Source of the DNA: Trichoplax sp. H2
Taxonomy: Eukaryota > Placozoa > Uniplacotomia > Trichoplacea
DNA length: 64,000 nt
Assembly: GCA_003344405.1 (NCBI GenBank)
Contig: NOWV01000243.1
Location: 1 to 64,000, forward strand
Direction: 5' to 3'
The notes under the pieces are model-generated. The model was given only the letters and a program-made list of their open reading frames with translations. It was not told the origin of the DNA and made no database searches. The position numbers were made by a program, and so were the translations under genes. Below, piece by piece: positions 1 through 12,300 of the stretch (position 1 is the first letter of the stretch; every line of letters begins with the position of its first letter).

Positions 1-449
1 ACTAACGAAATGGGAAATACAAGCAATAAACCCACAATCCATACTGTTATAGCAAATTTACCGCTATGCTTATAAATCGTCGACGTATGCTTGAATCGAT
101 GAGGATCACTCACAATTTTCAATCTATATAAGCTTATTAACGTTAAACTTAATGTTGAAGCAAAATAGGATATACCAAAAATAGTGCAAAATACTTTACA
201 AATGATGTTACCAGCATTTAGGAGCTGTAGAGACTTCCTATTAGAAAACGAGAATACTATCAACACTTGAATTGCGGTGATAAGATCCGAGACGGAAATA
301 TTAAGGACAAAAATATACGATGGATCTTTTAATCTATTAGAGAAAATAATAATACTTAGTAGAGCCAAATTACCAACTATACCTAGAATAGAAACCGACT
401 GCATCGGGATATTCATATCAATAATATCAGTATTATTATTCATGTCCAT
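1..449 (-). CDS. Rhodopsin-like (class A) G protein-coupled receptor, 3' part cut off by window edge
   Basis: The minus strand is open from an ATG at 449 to the window edge, giving about 149 residues covering helices 1 to 4 of a seven-helix receptor. Seen: a short Asn-rich N terminus with a potential glycosylation site (N5-N6-T7); helix 1 with GNLALL (N27 at position 1.50); LNISVSDL in helix 2 (D55 = 2.50); C84 in the place of the conserved disulfide cysteine, exactly 25 residues before R109; SLYRL in place of the DRY motif; W137 in helix 4. The spacing of C84, R109 and W137 fits class A well. D of DRY is replaced by Y, which is unusual. The next codons upstream of the ATG are open as far as a TGA but contain no other Met, so 449 is the start unless there is a 5' exon. 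The ligand cannot be inferred. A broken paralogue lies at 2579-3350 on the same strand. Confidence 0.8.
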   Translation of the reverse strand, partial: MDMNNNTDIIDMNIPMQSVSILGIVGNLALLSIIIFSNRLKDPSYIFVLNISVSDLITAIQVLIVFSFSNRKSLQLLNAGNIICKVFCTIFGISYFASTLSLTLISLYRLKIVSDPHRFKHTSTIYKHSGKFAITVWIVGLLLVFPISL

Positions 450-2578
450 GCTGCTAGGTTGTAGAAGTGATTTGGCAAAAGATGCAGTTCTACTATATAG
501 CGATTGATTACATCAAAACAGTTTAATTAGAGCTATTTTTATTTTAGTAATGACAATTACCTTTCAGTATTGTCTTTAAATCGTCAATTTGTTTTTCTTT
601 AACATCTGTAAAATCTAAAATATTTCAGTGACTTTTATCAAATCCTGTAGCTATCAAAATTACTCAGTACATATCCTCATTATAGTTATTGTTTAAAAGC
701 CAATTGCAGGAATACACCCCGTATTTGATTGTATTGATAGATAAATTTGATATACGAGTAGCTAAGCTTCTAAAAATAGATAATTATCATGATGTAATAT
801 TAGATGATCGTTAGTTACAATATTAGAAATTGTTGATTACTAATGTCTATTAGCAAGCTTGCTAAATATGGTAGATAAATCTATGCAACTTGATGTACTG
901 TAATCATAAAGATGCCTAGCACCATACAGTGTTGGATATTAATATGAGAGTTATGATATTTTAAGCAGTCTTCTGTTTGATAATACAAGTCTGACTGTAG
1001 GCAGTAGAGTAAATAGATTAAATGAAATGAATTTAAGAACTGCAGAGATGAGTTTGGAGTACACTAGACTTTACTTCTTTTAGCTCAAGATACTATAGTC
1101 TAGATTCATGTCACTAATTGATTAATTATTGCTCTACTATCATTAAGCTTTGTAATAAAAGTCGTTTTTATAAATTCTATATAGACAAAGACAATTTTTT
1201 GGTAAAATAATTTTATAAAACCGATTTGAATGCGAAATTCGTGTATTTAAATTTGTTACTCTGTTAAAGTAAGAGATTGTACAATATATAGAATTTGGTA
1301 TCGTACTAGCAGTACTACGTAGTAATATCTTGTACGAGAATTTTCAGAAATCCAATTCTTTTGGTTTGCTACTATTTATCATTATCCAGGAAAATTTATT
1401 TAGGATAATTCAGTGTCCATATACAGAAAATTGCAATATTTGGCCATTTTCTTTATTTAACAAACTTGGAAGTCATTTGAATTAGAATACAATGTCATAA
1501 ATTACTTTAATTGCCTAGACTTGCTGAATAAGAATTCATAAATACACTACTGAAATTTGATATTGAAAATAAAGCCAAGGTAAAAACTACTTATTCTTCA
1601 TCAAGATTCCGTTGTAATCTTCAGGTATGTTATTAGAATAGGTAAAGTCCATTATGATTGTCTAATAACTATAGCTTTCTAAGCGATTAGTCAGTTTTGA
1701 AACGCTTTTACTAGTTCCACCCTACAAAACCTTATTGAGATTTATCTACACGGCGTAAGACTATTCAATTTAATACTATTCAATCCGCTAATAGGTATCA
1801 ACGAGTAAGTTTCGATTAGAGAAATATTTTAGTATGTAGACATGTTAACGTAAATACTTTCACTAGCAGAATTCAAAACCTGAGCCTTAGGACTATTTAT
1901 TATAATACTCGTATTAGGTGATCAACAAAAGTTATAAGGTACTGCAATTACTGACTAATTCGAAATGCAATAATGATGGTTGCATTATCACACCTAAATG
2001 AAGAATAAAGAGTCAATACTGTTCAACTAATATACTTTTATATCATAAGATCTACAGTAGTAAACACCAGAGAGTTAATAATCTCCGCTGGCACAATAGC
2101 AGAAATAGATTTTTGGACAAGGTCGTGAGATATACCATCCGGAGCTCCTAGAAACTTTCTTCTCCAAGTTTTATAGTATAAAAGTATATAAAAGCGAAAT
2201 TTGATCTACTGTCCAAATATAAGAAAGTACTGGCCATTAAATTTAATAACTTTAAAATTACTAGCAAGACAAACAGAATTTTATACTGCACTACAGGAAA
2301 TAAACGTGATACTGTAACTTAAATGGAGCATTTATGTCAACCGTTTGAGTACCATAAGTAATACTGACCCTGCAGTGTACCCCAATAAGTAATATTCAAT
2401 TATTCCTTAATGAGCACCAGAATTTGCGACTGAAGTACACGCGTATATTAGATTGAATGCTTTTATTAAGAACTAAAATAATTAATTGGTTAATTAGACA
2501 GGTTAAATAACTAATTATAAATGAGTATTGAAATATACAGTACAAATTTCCCTTATCTTTATAAATATCAGTTAGGGT
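450..2578. other. Intergenic AT-rich sequence between two receptor loci
   Basis: No open frame with recognisable protein features is seen on either strand. It separates the partial receptor (1-449) from its broken paralogue (2579-3350). Confidence 0.5.
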
Positions 2579-3350
2579 TTAGTGAGATATAGCTAAAGCG
2601 GTAACACTTACTAATGTTGGCCACGGTGCTGGTATATACGGAGATATAGCTAAAACAAGCCCCTTAATAATACGTTTGGATCGCCTTCTTAGAGTTGTAT
2701 TGTTTTGGCAGTAAGAGTTGGCTGTAACTTGAGAACATAGCTGCATTGCGACTATAAAGCAGCATGCCATCAAAATTACTAAAAAAACAATATAACACAA
2801 ACCTATTTAAATAATAACATAAACGATATTGAAGATGTGCTCATATCGATATGATGGTTCACAAGTATCTGCAAATCTCGTGTAATCCGTTATAAAATAG
2901 GTAGGAACTGCAAAATTGAATGCTAATCAACCAAACGGAGAGAATAGTTGAGAGTAAGTACTTGCAAATGGGTGATTTTTGTTTAAATCTAACAGAATTA
3001 CATACTGTTTGATATCGAATTGTACTAAGTAGAGATACGCTGAAGGCTGATACAGTGTAAGAAACATTATATATAAAATATAAAATTTTATATAAATTAG
3101 TGCCGTAAAGGTAAAAAATCTCAGGGCTAATAGCGGAAACGAAGAAGAGGATAAATATTTGTATTAAAGTCATAAGATCTGATACGACTAAGTTGCTGAT
3201 GAATCCATAAAATGGATCTTTTAATTTCTTTTAATTAAGAATAAGGGTTAACAACATACAATTACAAAATATACCAAGAAGTGAAATAGAAGTCAAAGTT
3301 AAGTAGGCAATTCATTGATCTGAGGAAGTGTTTGTGATATTTGGAGCCAT
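2579..3350 (-). pseudogene. Broken class A GPCR, paralogue of the receptor at 1-449
   Basis: Reading the minus strand from an ATG at 3350 gives a receptor with two in-frame stops: TGA at 3312-3314, shortly after the N terminus, and TAA at 3231-3233, between helix 1 and the first loop. Remaining parts are clear: GIFCNCMLL for helix 1, KKLKDPFYGF then NLVVSDLM for helix 2 (its sister at 1-449 has RLKDPSYIF then NISVSDLI), STIRYQTV for the DRY region and a helix-4 SVWLISI. The conserved helix-3 cysteine, 25 residues before the Arg, is Tyr. The frame stops at 2859; a shifted frame at 2800-2579 then carries a helix-5-like segment, a basic loop (TLRRRSKRIIKGLVL) and a helix-6-like segment ending PAPWP. 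Stops, frameshift and the lost cysteine all point to a pseudogene. Splicing could in principle rescue part of it, but no splice sites clearly do. Confidence 0.72.
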
Positions 3351-3864
3351 AACTTATTAGAACAGTAGCAGATACTATAACGTTACACTCTAGCTTGATT
3401 ATTAAAAAAATGAAATAATTTAAATAATTGTCGTCGTACACGTAGACCTCAATTTTGTTAAATAAAAAGATCGAAATTAACTGTAATCGGTCCGTGCAAA
3501 TTAAATTTTAATAAGGTTCACTAAGACTATTTTTAGTAATTACTTAAATATATACATTGCTTCATAACTTGAATAAGCAATTCAACAGTAGTATATAATG
3601 GTTCTACTAGTATGAATAAAAAATGTATGACGATTAATTAAAATGAAGATTATTTATTTTAATTAAAGCTGATACTCAAAGTTTTAAGCGGTATTAAACG
3701 GAAGCTGAGAAATTGCTACTGTGAAATAACAGATGAATTCACATATTTTCTATTAAGATATTTAGATAATATGGATTAATATTGTTTACTTACTTTAGAA
3801 TAGATACTCTAGATGCTATTTTAATGAAGTAATGTAGACATGGTAGCTAATATTTCAATTATAT

Positions 3865-4410
3865 GAAGAGTTTCTAATGTAGATATGTGATATTTAAATA
3901 TAGCACTAGCTTTTATGGTGATATATACCGCCTACTGAAATTAGTAATTTGATTAGGGAATCGAGAAGAATCTTCTTACAATTCAAATCACTGTGATTGT
4001 AATTTACTTATGCTAGATTGTAGATTATCGTAGAAATGTTCCGTGATAGGACATATTGTAATCTGATAATTTTGTATTAGTCATTCGATTTCTATGTTCG
4101 TAAATACTGTTATCTTCATTAGGTAGCAGTAGATAAAATTAGCTTTTGATTCATTATCAGGTTTCAACGTTAGTATTACTAACTAGGATATCTTTGCTAT
4201 TGTAAAACAGTATATAAATGCGATAAGTCGTACAATAAAGTAAGTTCTTATGATTCGTGTTTAACGTAAGATACGAGGCGTATAAGTCTTTTTGTAGTCT
4301 ATTAGTATAGGAAAAGTGTCCTTGAAAGAGTAGATACTGTTCCCTGATACGTGGTTCAGGGAATCGAATGATTGATTGTGCATTACGTTATCTTATTGCA
4401 AAGCTGTTTT
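3865..4410 (+). repeat. Dispersed repeat, inverted relative to 36468-37008
   Basis: This block matches the reverse complement of 36468-37008 along its whole length, with substitutions and small indels. Anchors seen by eye include GTGATTGTAATTTACTTATG near 4000, ATGTTCGTAAATACTGTT near 4100 and GTGTTTAACGTAAGATACG near 4260. Similarity stops abruptly at GCAAAGCTGTTTT (4410) and fades near 3865. It has no open frame and no obvious terminal inverted repeats. It is probably a decayed non-autonomous transposable element or an old segmental copy. Confidence 0.65.
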
Positions 4411-5665
4411 GGAACAATTAATTTTTTCTCCTTACCTGGAGAGAGCCTTTTAGGGTTGATACTTAATTCCTTCCCAAACTAGGTTTTCATAGTCATTTAT
4501 TAGTAAAGTTTGTAAGCTTTAATATCTAAGCTAAGTAAATGCCATAAAAATAAACTATACTGAGATTATTAAAATTATTAATACTTGCGGCAACATTAAA
4601 TACGATCAATGCTCGTAGACAGGTAACAGAAATAGGATTTTCATCGAAAAAAATTTACTAAAGCTGCTAGTGATAAAATTAATATGGCTATTTATTAACT
4701 AAACGTTCATTTTGGATATCATTCGAAATATACAAGTTTCGAGGTTTAACATCAATACTTTTCTAATAGTTCTCAATTATGAAAAACATATATTTAACAA
4801 TTTAATCAAAACTGGATTATAAGCAAGCCTTTACCTTAATGCCTAATTACATCACTAGATTAAATGAATGGGTTTCAGAATAGAATATGAGAAATTATCG
4901 TACTCTGATAGTCTATCATTTTGGCACTAATAAATTCTACGACGGAAGCACTATAAGGCTAGTCGGATATATTAATCGCTACCTTGACTTGTCAAACGCA
5001 TCATATTAGTGTATATTCACTTTGTAGTGTATATGATTTTATGTTACCAATAAATATATTAGTAGTTAAAACTGTATCCGTTAAAGTAATAACACATTTT
5101 CATTACCGTAAAATTTAGCATCTTAAAGCTAATTAAATAATGGCTATATATAACATCAGTAAAGTTATATCTTCATAATCTTTCCAAAGAAATATCCCGC
5201 ACGATATTTACAAATGCAGATATACCTTATTGCATTTGATATGATATACTGAATAGATCAAGCAGTGAAGTGTAAGTTATACACCAGGTATGCTGTAACT
5301 TTGCACTATTCTATCTTTGCAACTAGTACAAGTCATACTACACACGTTCAATTCCAAATTATGTGGAGAATACAGCCTTTATAATATAGAAAACTGATTA
5401 ACTTTTAGAGATTAAACGTTCTACTTCTCGTCGTATTCAATAACACAGAAATATAACTTCTATTTTATTTTATGATCAAAATTAGCTGTCAGTTTTATTA
5501 TGTGAAAGCATAAATGCTATTCTAACTAAACTAATACCGCAAAGTACCACATAAGCGTTCCCTTTCATGATCTTACAGATGAATTTCCTGGGGGGCCCTT
5601 ACCAGGTACTTGTGAATTTTAGTAAACGGTAAGCGCCCCTCCCTTCCAAGGAACGGGTTTAAGTG

Positions 5666-5797
5666 GTCAAACAATCAAGTCATAAATTAATCAAGTTATC
5701 AATCAATCAATCGAGTGATCAAACAGTCAAGTGTTCCATCAGTCAAGTGATTGATCAATCAAGCGATCAAACATTCAAGTGATCAATCAATCAAGAG
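5666..5797. repeat. Imperfect short tandem repeat (ATCA / TCAAG units)
   Basis: The stretch is built from variants of ATCAA and TCAAGTG, for example runs of ATCAATCAATC. It follows directly on a small GC-rich patch (5586-5660) that stands out from the AT-rich surroundings and contains CCTGG at 5587-5591 paired with CCAGG at 5602-5606 around a GGGGCCC core. Confidence 0.6.
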
Positions 5798-6253
5798 ATT
5801 TAATCCATAAATGCAATCGGGCCAGTTTGACTTGGTATGAAACGACGTTTACAAATTTTATTTCTTTTAATGTAGTACCATGCTATGAAACTGCGTACAG
5901 CGCGTTTGGGTATTACGTTACCAAACCATTACACATTAAGTAACGATGTGTGTCACGGTACGCCGTTACTAATTAAGTAACTGTAAATTAATGAATGCTT
6001 ATGAATAGATAAGATAAGGTTATGTGCTATGTTTTAATGCGCTTGTAGCTGATAATAGGATGGTAGAAATGAGATAAAAATAGAAGTTGTTAGCAGTTGG
6101 TTTACTGTAGGTTTATAAGGTATGTTAATCTCTAAAAATTGAGCTGTATATGGATGAAGGTTAAGCGTCTTAACACCTGATAGCTTGTAGCTATCTAAGT
6201 CTGAGAATATCGACATGTATATTTAGTAATGGTATTTTACTAATTAATGTAAC

Positions 6254-6538
6254 TTGTAAAGCATGAATTCTCACTCGTTAATATTGGAATTCACTGTAGA
6301 AACCTATTTAAGTGCGTGTGTTTGTAGAATAAAGAAAGTAATTGCTCAAGAAACGGCAAGACTCATATCGTGAAGAATAGTGTAATAATTAGTCAGTTGT
6401 CTGTGGAGATCAGCCGAGAAATCGAGTTCTCAAATACTTCTCTCATAGAAACTGAAAGTACTGGGAGAAATAGCCCAAGTTTTAAGTAACTACACTAGAG
6501 TTCTTTACTTTCCTTTGCCACAAGTGAGGGTTGTGACA
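6254..6538 (+). repeat. Left copy of a 285-bp duplication flanking an N gap
   Basis: Near-identical to 6852-7136, the same 285 bp on the far side of the gap. The only difference noticed by eye is AAGTGCG against AAGCGCG in the first 70 bases. Most likely two haplotypes of one locus placed in tandem by the assembler. Confidence 0.85.
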
Positions 6539-6831
6539 ATGTGATGTAGGATTAACTTAATATTTTATCGATACTTTAATGCCGTAATGTTAGTGCTGTA
6601 TCATGTAACTTATATATTTTCTTCTACATCATCGGAATCAAGTATAGGACTATAATTACCGCCTTCCACCTTATCATCTAAATCTATACTTTTGCTATCT
6701 TCACTGTTACTCGCGCTATCAGTTCTTAATTGTCCAGTAACTCTCGAAAATTGAAATGATAATAATCATAATTATCTTTCCTAATAAGGTGACGCTATAG
6801 CACATTTCTGTAGTCTATTTGACCCAAAATA

Positions 6832-6851
6832 NNNNNNNNNNNNNNNNNNNN
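6832..6851. other. Assembly gap (20 N)
   Basis: Run of 20 N. The sequence directly after it repeats 6254-6538, so the two contig ends overlap rather than abut. Confidence 0.99.
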
Positions 6852-7136
6852 TTGTAAAGCATGAATTCTCACTCGTTAATATTGGAATTCACTGTAGAAA
6901 CCTATTTAAGCGCGTGTGTTTGTAGAATAAAGAAAGTAATTGCTCAAGAAACGGCAAGACTCATATCGTGAAGAATAGTGTAATAATTAGTCAGTTGTCT
7001 GTGGAGATCAGCCGAGAAATCGAGTTCTCAAATACTTCTCTCATAGAAACTGAAAGTACTGGGAGAAATAGCCCAAGTTTTAAGTAACTACACTAGAGTT
7101 CTTTACTTTCCTTTGCCACAAGTGAGGGTTGTGACA
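6852..7136 (+). repeat. Right copy of the 285-bp duplication
   Basis: Repeats 6254-6538. After TTGTGACA the two copies diverge completely: the left copy runs on with ATGTGATG, the right copy enters the dispersed repeat at 7137. The divergence point therefore coincides with the repeat boundary. Confidence 0.85.
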
Positions 7137-7311
7137 TAGCCATATTAGTGACTCAACAGCTTACTGTATATAGTCATCTGTACTCTAGCATAGAGTCTCT
7201 ACCACTACAGTCTATAGTTACAGCTACCAAATATCTCTTAGGATAATTATCTACCGTACATTATACTACACATGGCTAACAGTCTACAATCACAATACTA
7301 AGTTACATTAC
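7137..7311 (+). repeat. 175-bp dispersed repeat, copy 1
   Basis: Starts TAGCCATATTAGTGACTCAA and ends near CAATACTAAGTTACATTAC. A direct copy with scattered substitutions lies at 34931-35104. Non-coding. Its 5' boundary matches the point where the two haplotype-like copies around the 6832 gap diverge, which suggests a mobile or rearranging unit. No terminal repeats were recognised. Confidence 0.7.
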
Positions 7312-9072
7312 ACATAGTAAGGAAAATAACAGGTCAAACCAATCTAGCATATAAGCCCGTACTAGTAAATATAGTATTATTTTCATAGAAGTAAAGATCG
7401 TGACTTAAAGACGACTTTTCATGCTTATGTTACGGAAATTGTACTTAATTTTTAACTGAATTGTATGTCTACAATCCCTGCTTCCACTAAATGATACCAA
7501 ATTAGTTTTGCAAAGATAATTACAAAAGGTTTATAATTGTTTTATAGAAAAATAATTTATAACTCGAGGGTTATACTTCTATGATACAAAATATATGCTT
7601 AACAAAATAATTTTCCGGAGCTATAGCTACCATATAAGTGTTACAGCTGCTCCAGTTTATGTTATCAAGTAATAAAACTCGATTTCAATCAGCTATTACT
7701 AACGCTAACGTTGTAAATAAACCATTACAATCACCAAAACAACTATTGTCCAGAAAAACTATGACCTATGGCGTAATTATAAAATCTTAATTTCGATAAC
7801 GAACTAATTTTATAATTGGATATGGTACACTGAATTTAATCAAGCTTAACAAATATTAGCGCAGATTGATAGCCCTAATTTAAAGCTTTAAATGAAAGTA
7901 TAATGGTTATTGTCTGGTAGGCCGAGTACATCATGAATACAGTACGTATTTCTTAATTTGAAAATATGCCAATTAATTTTTAAGTAATAAAGGTGTTAAA
8001 TTACAGTTTCAGGAGTTTAAAGCAAGCTATATGGGTACATTACATCTTAATTAAACTGAAAATAGTAGAAATAAGTGTCTTATCCTTCTCTCTTGCAAAT
8101 GAGCTCATTGCCACAACCTGTGGGATGATTTAAAGGTATAGCTTAGGTGAAATGAGAGCTGAAATCAAGTTTTGAATAACAGATCTGTTAATTTGAATGC
8201 AATGTAACGCCCATCAATAACTATCAAGATTTTCATCAAGCATCGTAACCATTTTAATATTCGATATGATGTTAAATACCTGTGCTACCAGCATTATAGG
8301 ATGAAATTGATTGATCAATAGACGGTTTGAGTATTCTACTCTTCGGCTATAGACTACTATTTTAAGCTCATAAATGAAGAAGTAAATAGTCTATGCCCGT
8401 ATTCTGCTACAGCAGCAAATATATTAGAAATATGCTTCTCCTCACGAATATTTTTTCTCTATTTAGGTTATAAATAGTTGACAATATCTCATTAACGTAT
8501 GCAAGAAAACAATTTAAATGAAATAAAATAGATAATGCCGTGATATTCATAAGGAAAATACTAAAATATTTCCATAAATCTTAGCTATTTATCCACAACT
8601 TGCTTTTCTTAACGTTTCTCACTTTCTTTAGTTACTAGCAGTTCAATTTAAGACTGATTATTTGTAACAAATACAATTTATAGTTGCACAAAATATATTT
8701 TTACTTAATTTACTTCCTATTATAACAAAATATGAATTTTGGTAGAAATTTATTCATTATTAAGTGAATGCTTATACTACTAAACGTATTACCTTTTCTT
8801 ATCATAATTTACCAACAATTTACGTTAAGTAACCCATTCTAGAATTGTATAAATGAATCAATTCTCTTACTAATAACTGTTTATATCAATCTAATTTGTA
8901 AATACTAGTGTCACTAACATTAAGCCTTTGTTCCGTGATTCTATTATTCAATTCTGATGTCATTGAGCCATAAAAACATTAATTTTTAGAGAAACACAGC
9001 TTTTGATGTAGAAATTTTTAAGCAAAAGCATCGCATATAAATTTATAATGACCTTCGCTATACTATTCCACT

Positions 9073-9303
9073 TTGTATCAGCAATTTGAATTCGACAAAA
9101 CATACATATCTGATATGATTTTCGTACCGTATGTGTTCCTATTAATTTTAATAATCATAACATACTCGTACCCTATTAAGGGAATATTGGTTAATTATGA
9201 TACTACATGGCTTACATTTTATGAGATTGAAACAGTGCTTATTTTTTCATATTTCCCTATTAATACTTCTATAAATTCCGTCTTTATTTGTTTCTATCGT
9301 TAA
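9073..9303 (+). pseudogene. Relic of a class A GPCR (helices 6-7)
   Basis: The plus-strand open stretch encodes a hydrophobic segment with FVPYVFLLILIIITYSYP, resembling helix 6 with its Pro, a loop with NYDTTWLTF, then a helix-7-like FPINTSINSVFICFYR. The last segment resembles the class A pattern NSxxNPxxYxF, but with Pro changed to Ser and Tyr changed to Ile. A preceding piece in another frame (near 9043-9090: KFIMTFAILF) could be the start of helix 6. No helices 1-5 are found upstream. The resemblance is to motifs only, in a very AT-rich stretch where hydrophobic frames arise by chance, so this is a tentative call. Confidence 0.4.
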
Positions 9304-12300
9304 TGTAGTGATTGCAATAACAGACGTAATCGTATTTAGGTTATTTTATTATAGTATTCGTATTAAAACACGACCAAGGACACTGGGATGTGTTCACTTG
9401 TACTACTGCTGTTGTCCTTCTCTACGTGCTGAAAAAGTACAACTTGTTAACAGTGGGTTTAAGATCAAAATACCGAAATAAATAAGTAAACCTCTGAAAT
9501 CGATTAGAAAAGATCTAATAATTTTTATAAGAAATTGTATTTGGATTAAATCAGATAGTAAAAAGTTTACTTAATTTCATCACCATTAATATGCTATTTT
9601 TTGAAAAGATTCTGCTGTATAAATATTAAATAATTTCGGTGATACTTTAATAGTTCAAAAGGTAAGGTAATATTTCTTACATTAGTAATTATGAAAAAAT
9701 AACTTTTACAAAGTGACAATAAAGAATAATAAAAATAGCTTCGTTAAACTTTATTAAGATTATTGGTAATAACATCCGTTTAACTAACTCTTTTAAATAA
9801 TAGCTGTTATTCTATTCTAGACAACTTTATGTCTGGATTGATAACATTTGATACCCAAAAGACTAAGTATTTGTCCCTATGACTACCAATACAGAAATAG
9901 AAATCCTGATACATTTATTTCAAAGAATATCCTTGTACGTGATTACATCTAAAGTAGCATCTCGCAAACAGGAAGGCTCCTGAATTTATTAAAAGTGCAA
10001 AGTATCACCGGTGATTTTCCACTAGTTATGCATGCATGTATATTTATAGCCAATCAATTCAATCTGCTATTTAATTCATCAGATGAGACTACCAATTTGC
10101 TTATCATCACCATATGTGTAAATTTAAGACCAAAAAATTAATGGTAATCAACCCATTACTGTACACAAATAATTTATAATAAACAGACAGTTTACAGTAG
10201 GAGATGGCAATTTCCTGAATTAATATCATAAAAGTAAAATTTATCAGTATTTTCGTCATATCCGATTGATGTACGTTGCTATTTAAAACTTTAGATGCAA
10301 AATTTAATCCCAACTTCATCATTAACGTCATTCAATTCAAATCACTTGCACATTAACCTTCCGGCTATGGCATTATTGAATTATGTAATCATAATAAATA
10401 GACAATAACACTATTAATTTCCATAATAATAGATAAATTTGTGTTGATAACAATTAATTAATCGATTAATAGGATGTTATAATGTACACTCTGGTAATTG
10501 TCTAATAGTGTAATTCATTAGATGTGATCTGCCGACCGTAAAATAAATTAATCAAATACCGTATATAAATCGAATACAACTATCGTCAACCTAATAGAGG
10601 ATAACGGAAAACATCCATTTTTATTTAGTTATGGACAGATAATAGTCTCTTGAACCAAATTACACAATATATCTGTGATGTAATCATGATAAAATAATAT
10701 TATGAATATAGTTTCCAAATTGCATTCTTTCATTCCATGATGGATTAATTTTAAAAGCAAATAATGCTAATCTGGAATCATAGTAATCAAAATGATTTTT
10801 TTTAGAATCTCCTGCTAGTATATTGTCGAAAATACAGACTTATATAATATGAAGAGTGCTATCAATAAAAATAAAATTTTTAACCTTATTATAAAACAGG
10901 ATACTATATCATAATAGTAATTTAGTCATTGCACTGGCAGTATTAGCGTAAACGATCACAAAGATGATAAAATTAAGAGTAAATAGGCTAACTAAAATAG
11001 AAATCAATGTAAATTAAATCATTACAATTGCTGATTTCGTAATTAAAGAAGATGCGTTTTATCAATGACAATGTTTAATGATGTACTTCCATGTTGTCGA
11101 ACAAGGATTAGACCATCGATGATTTAAATAAATGTCAATAACTTCCTTCAAGTAACTACAATTGATATCATTTAACTGATTAGTTTATATCGAACAATTA
11201 ACCCAGATGGTTTATTTGAATATTGTTTATTGCAATGACGTCAGAATGATACAATTCCAAGAATGATGGAGTACGACAGCTCAGAGAAAAATGAGGCAAT
11301 AATGAGAGCAGGAGCGGATAGTTACTATGATTGAAATCCATGGTTAAATAGGCATAGCTATCGTCGATTTGTTCTCCACTTCATTGTTAGATTGAGTAAA
11401 TTAATTATAGAAATCTTTCAAGGAAAAATTTCAACCATTTCTTATTTAACTAAACCCATTCTTTCACTATCGTGTTCAAATTATCCGCCCTGGGGAATAA
11501 TCGCAAACTATCAGCACAATCACAATATATAATTACCGTGATAGTACAACGATTTTGTACAGAAGCTAGAAATGAGTTTTATTTCTTGCTCTTAAACATT
11601 ATAATGCGAAAACGATTACTATAATAAGGAAAATCCTTACATCCAAAAACCTCTTACGGTTATCAATTATTAGTTACTGGTGCTAACTCCTTTTTCAACC
11701 TTGATGAAATTTATTCTTATGTTTAAGATAAACTTTAAATATATCGAAGCATATGCTTGGTTTTATATTGCCTTTTTCTAAGCTCATAAAAATGAGATAT
11801 ATAACTGCACCTCCGCTATCGACAGCTATCCTGAATGGTTAAACTAAATTCTTACATTACAATAGTTATAAATTAAAGTAAAAATCTTATTTTGTTTTAG
11901 AAGAAAAAGTTAATTATGCAGTAAATGATTAAACAGCAAACCTTCCAACTAATTTATTTAAATTAATTTCATCATTGTTCTCCGATCTTACCTCAATTTT
12001 TGCGGATGGAGTTAATTAAACTTACTGTAAAGCCTTAGATTAAGACTGTCATCTATCATGTTGAGCTATGCTACGAAGTTAAATAAATGTTTCCTTTTCG
12101 ATTCCAATTTATCCTAAGCTACGCATATAAATTTACAGGAATGTCAATTTAGAGATGATCTAAAGATCAACTTTAATTTATTACCACTTAAACTTGTTTG
12201 CTTTGGATAGAAGCAAAGAAATTGAATTTTTTAAACTTTTATAAGCAGAGCTGCTAGGCTTTTTCAATTATAATAATCTAACTTAAATTTTTATTACCTA

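Larger units (their letters stand above)
3351..9072. other. Intergenic region with repeats and an assembly gap, no gene recognised
   Basis: About 5.7 kb with no protein-coding signature. It contains an inverted-repeat partner (3865-4410), a short GC-rich patch and simple repeat (5586-5797), a duplicated block around an N gap (6254-7136) and one copy of a 175-bp dispersed repeat (7137-7311). The remainder is unremarkable AT-rich sequence. Confidence 0.5.
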